Assembly: GCA_945862315.1 (NCBI GenBank)
Contig: CAMAXW010000029.1
Coordinates: 1-43,580, forward strand
Length of the DNA stretch: 43,580 nucleotides
Reading direction: 5' to 3'
From: Klebsiella pneumoniae
Lineage (GTDB): Bacteria; Pseudomonadota; Gammaproteobacteria; Ga0077536
Shown: positions 43,557 to 43,580 of the stretch, one piece after another
Numbering within the stretch: position 1 is the first letter of the stretch
Layout of the letters: each line of letters opens with the position of its first letter
The notes under the pieces: generated by a model
What the model was told of the DNA's origin: nothing
Database searches by the model: none
Seen by the model: only the letters and a program-made list of their open reading frames with translations
Position numbers and translations under genes: made by a program

Positions 43557-43580
43557 CGTCTTCTCCTCGAAATTTCTACG

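Overview
The window is high-GC, densely coded bacterial chromosome and reads as a gammaproteobacterium. The strongest sign is the gene order gshB - tonB-like - yqgE - ruvX - pyrR - pyrB - degenerate pyrC, known from Pseudomonas and relatives. A hemC-hemD-hemX-hemY block, msbA and a moxR-DUF58-tgpA trio agree with this. Hopanoid side-chain genes, a proteobacterial-type phosphoribulokinase, a VPLPA-CTERM surface protein and several oxidative-catabolism enzymes argue against a typical Pseudomonas. A less-studied environmental gammaproteobacterium, possibly autotrophic, fits better. The species cannot be named from this sequence.

Left part (1-13.4 kb). The 5' end of uvrD runs off the left edge and diverges from pmbA/tldE. 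Next comes moxR-DUF58-tgpA, three tightly coupled genes for a membrane transglutaminase system. They are followed by a small secreted DUF4399 protein, a DUF1330 protein, a family III CoA-transferase, a Baeyer-Villiger-type flavin monooxygenase and a TTC38-like TPR protein. Two gene-poor stretches lie here. One (10.86-11.49 kb) holds nothing I recognise. The other (12.84-13.27 kb) is an irregular array of about ten copies of a 20-21 bp motif (GGTGGGTGTCCCG-ATTC), the most unusual non-coding structure in the window.

Centre (13.4-30.4 kb). A VPLPA-CTERM surface protein gene has a 116-bp imperfect tandem repeat at its 3' end. After it come hpnK-hpnL, a 700-bp gap, and hpnI-hpnJ. Together these encode GlcNAc transfer (HpnI), deacetylation (HpnK) and radical-SAM conversion (HpnJ) to bacteriohopanetetrol cyclitol ether, plus a membrane protein (HpnL). 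The gap carries an FNR/Anr-like box placed as in a class II promoter before hpnI. A run of minus-strand genes follows: an HSL-type esterase, a nitroreductase, a glutathionyl-hydroquinone reductase and a very large SNF2-family helicase. Then come a cNMP-binding/EAL fusion protein and msbA.

Right part (30.4-43.6 kb). Phosphoribulokinase converges with a four-gene heme block (hemC-hemD-hemX-hemY, minus strand). Divergent from hemC is a closely packed operon: gshB, tonB-like, yqgE, ruvX, pyrR, pyrB, pyrX and pyrK. The dihydroorotase-like pyrX has lost most metal ligands and the catalytic aspartate, so it should be a structural partner of PyrB. The last gene is a PyrK-type electron-transfer flavoprotein with an intact [2Fe-2S] cysteine set but no PyrD partner here. 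A perfect hairpin separates the operon from a convergent luciferase-like monooxygenase.

No tRNA, rRNA, CRISPR array or intact insertion sequence was recognised. The best leads for new biology are the GGTGGGTGTCCC repeat array, the putative oxygen-responsive control of hopanoid modification, and the pyrX-pyrK pairing.
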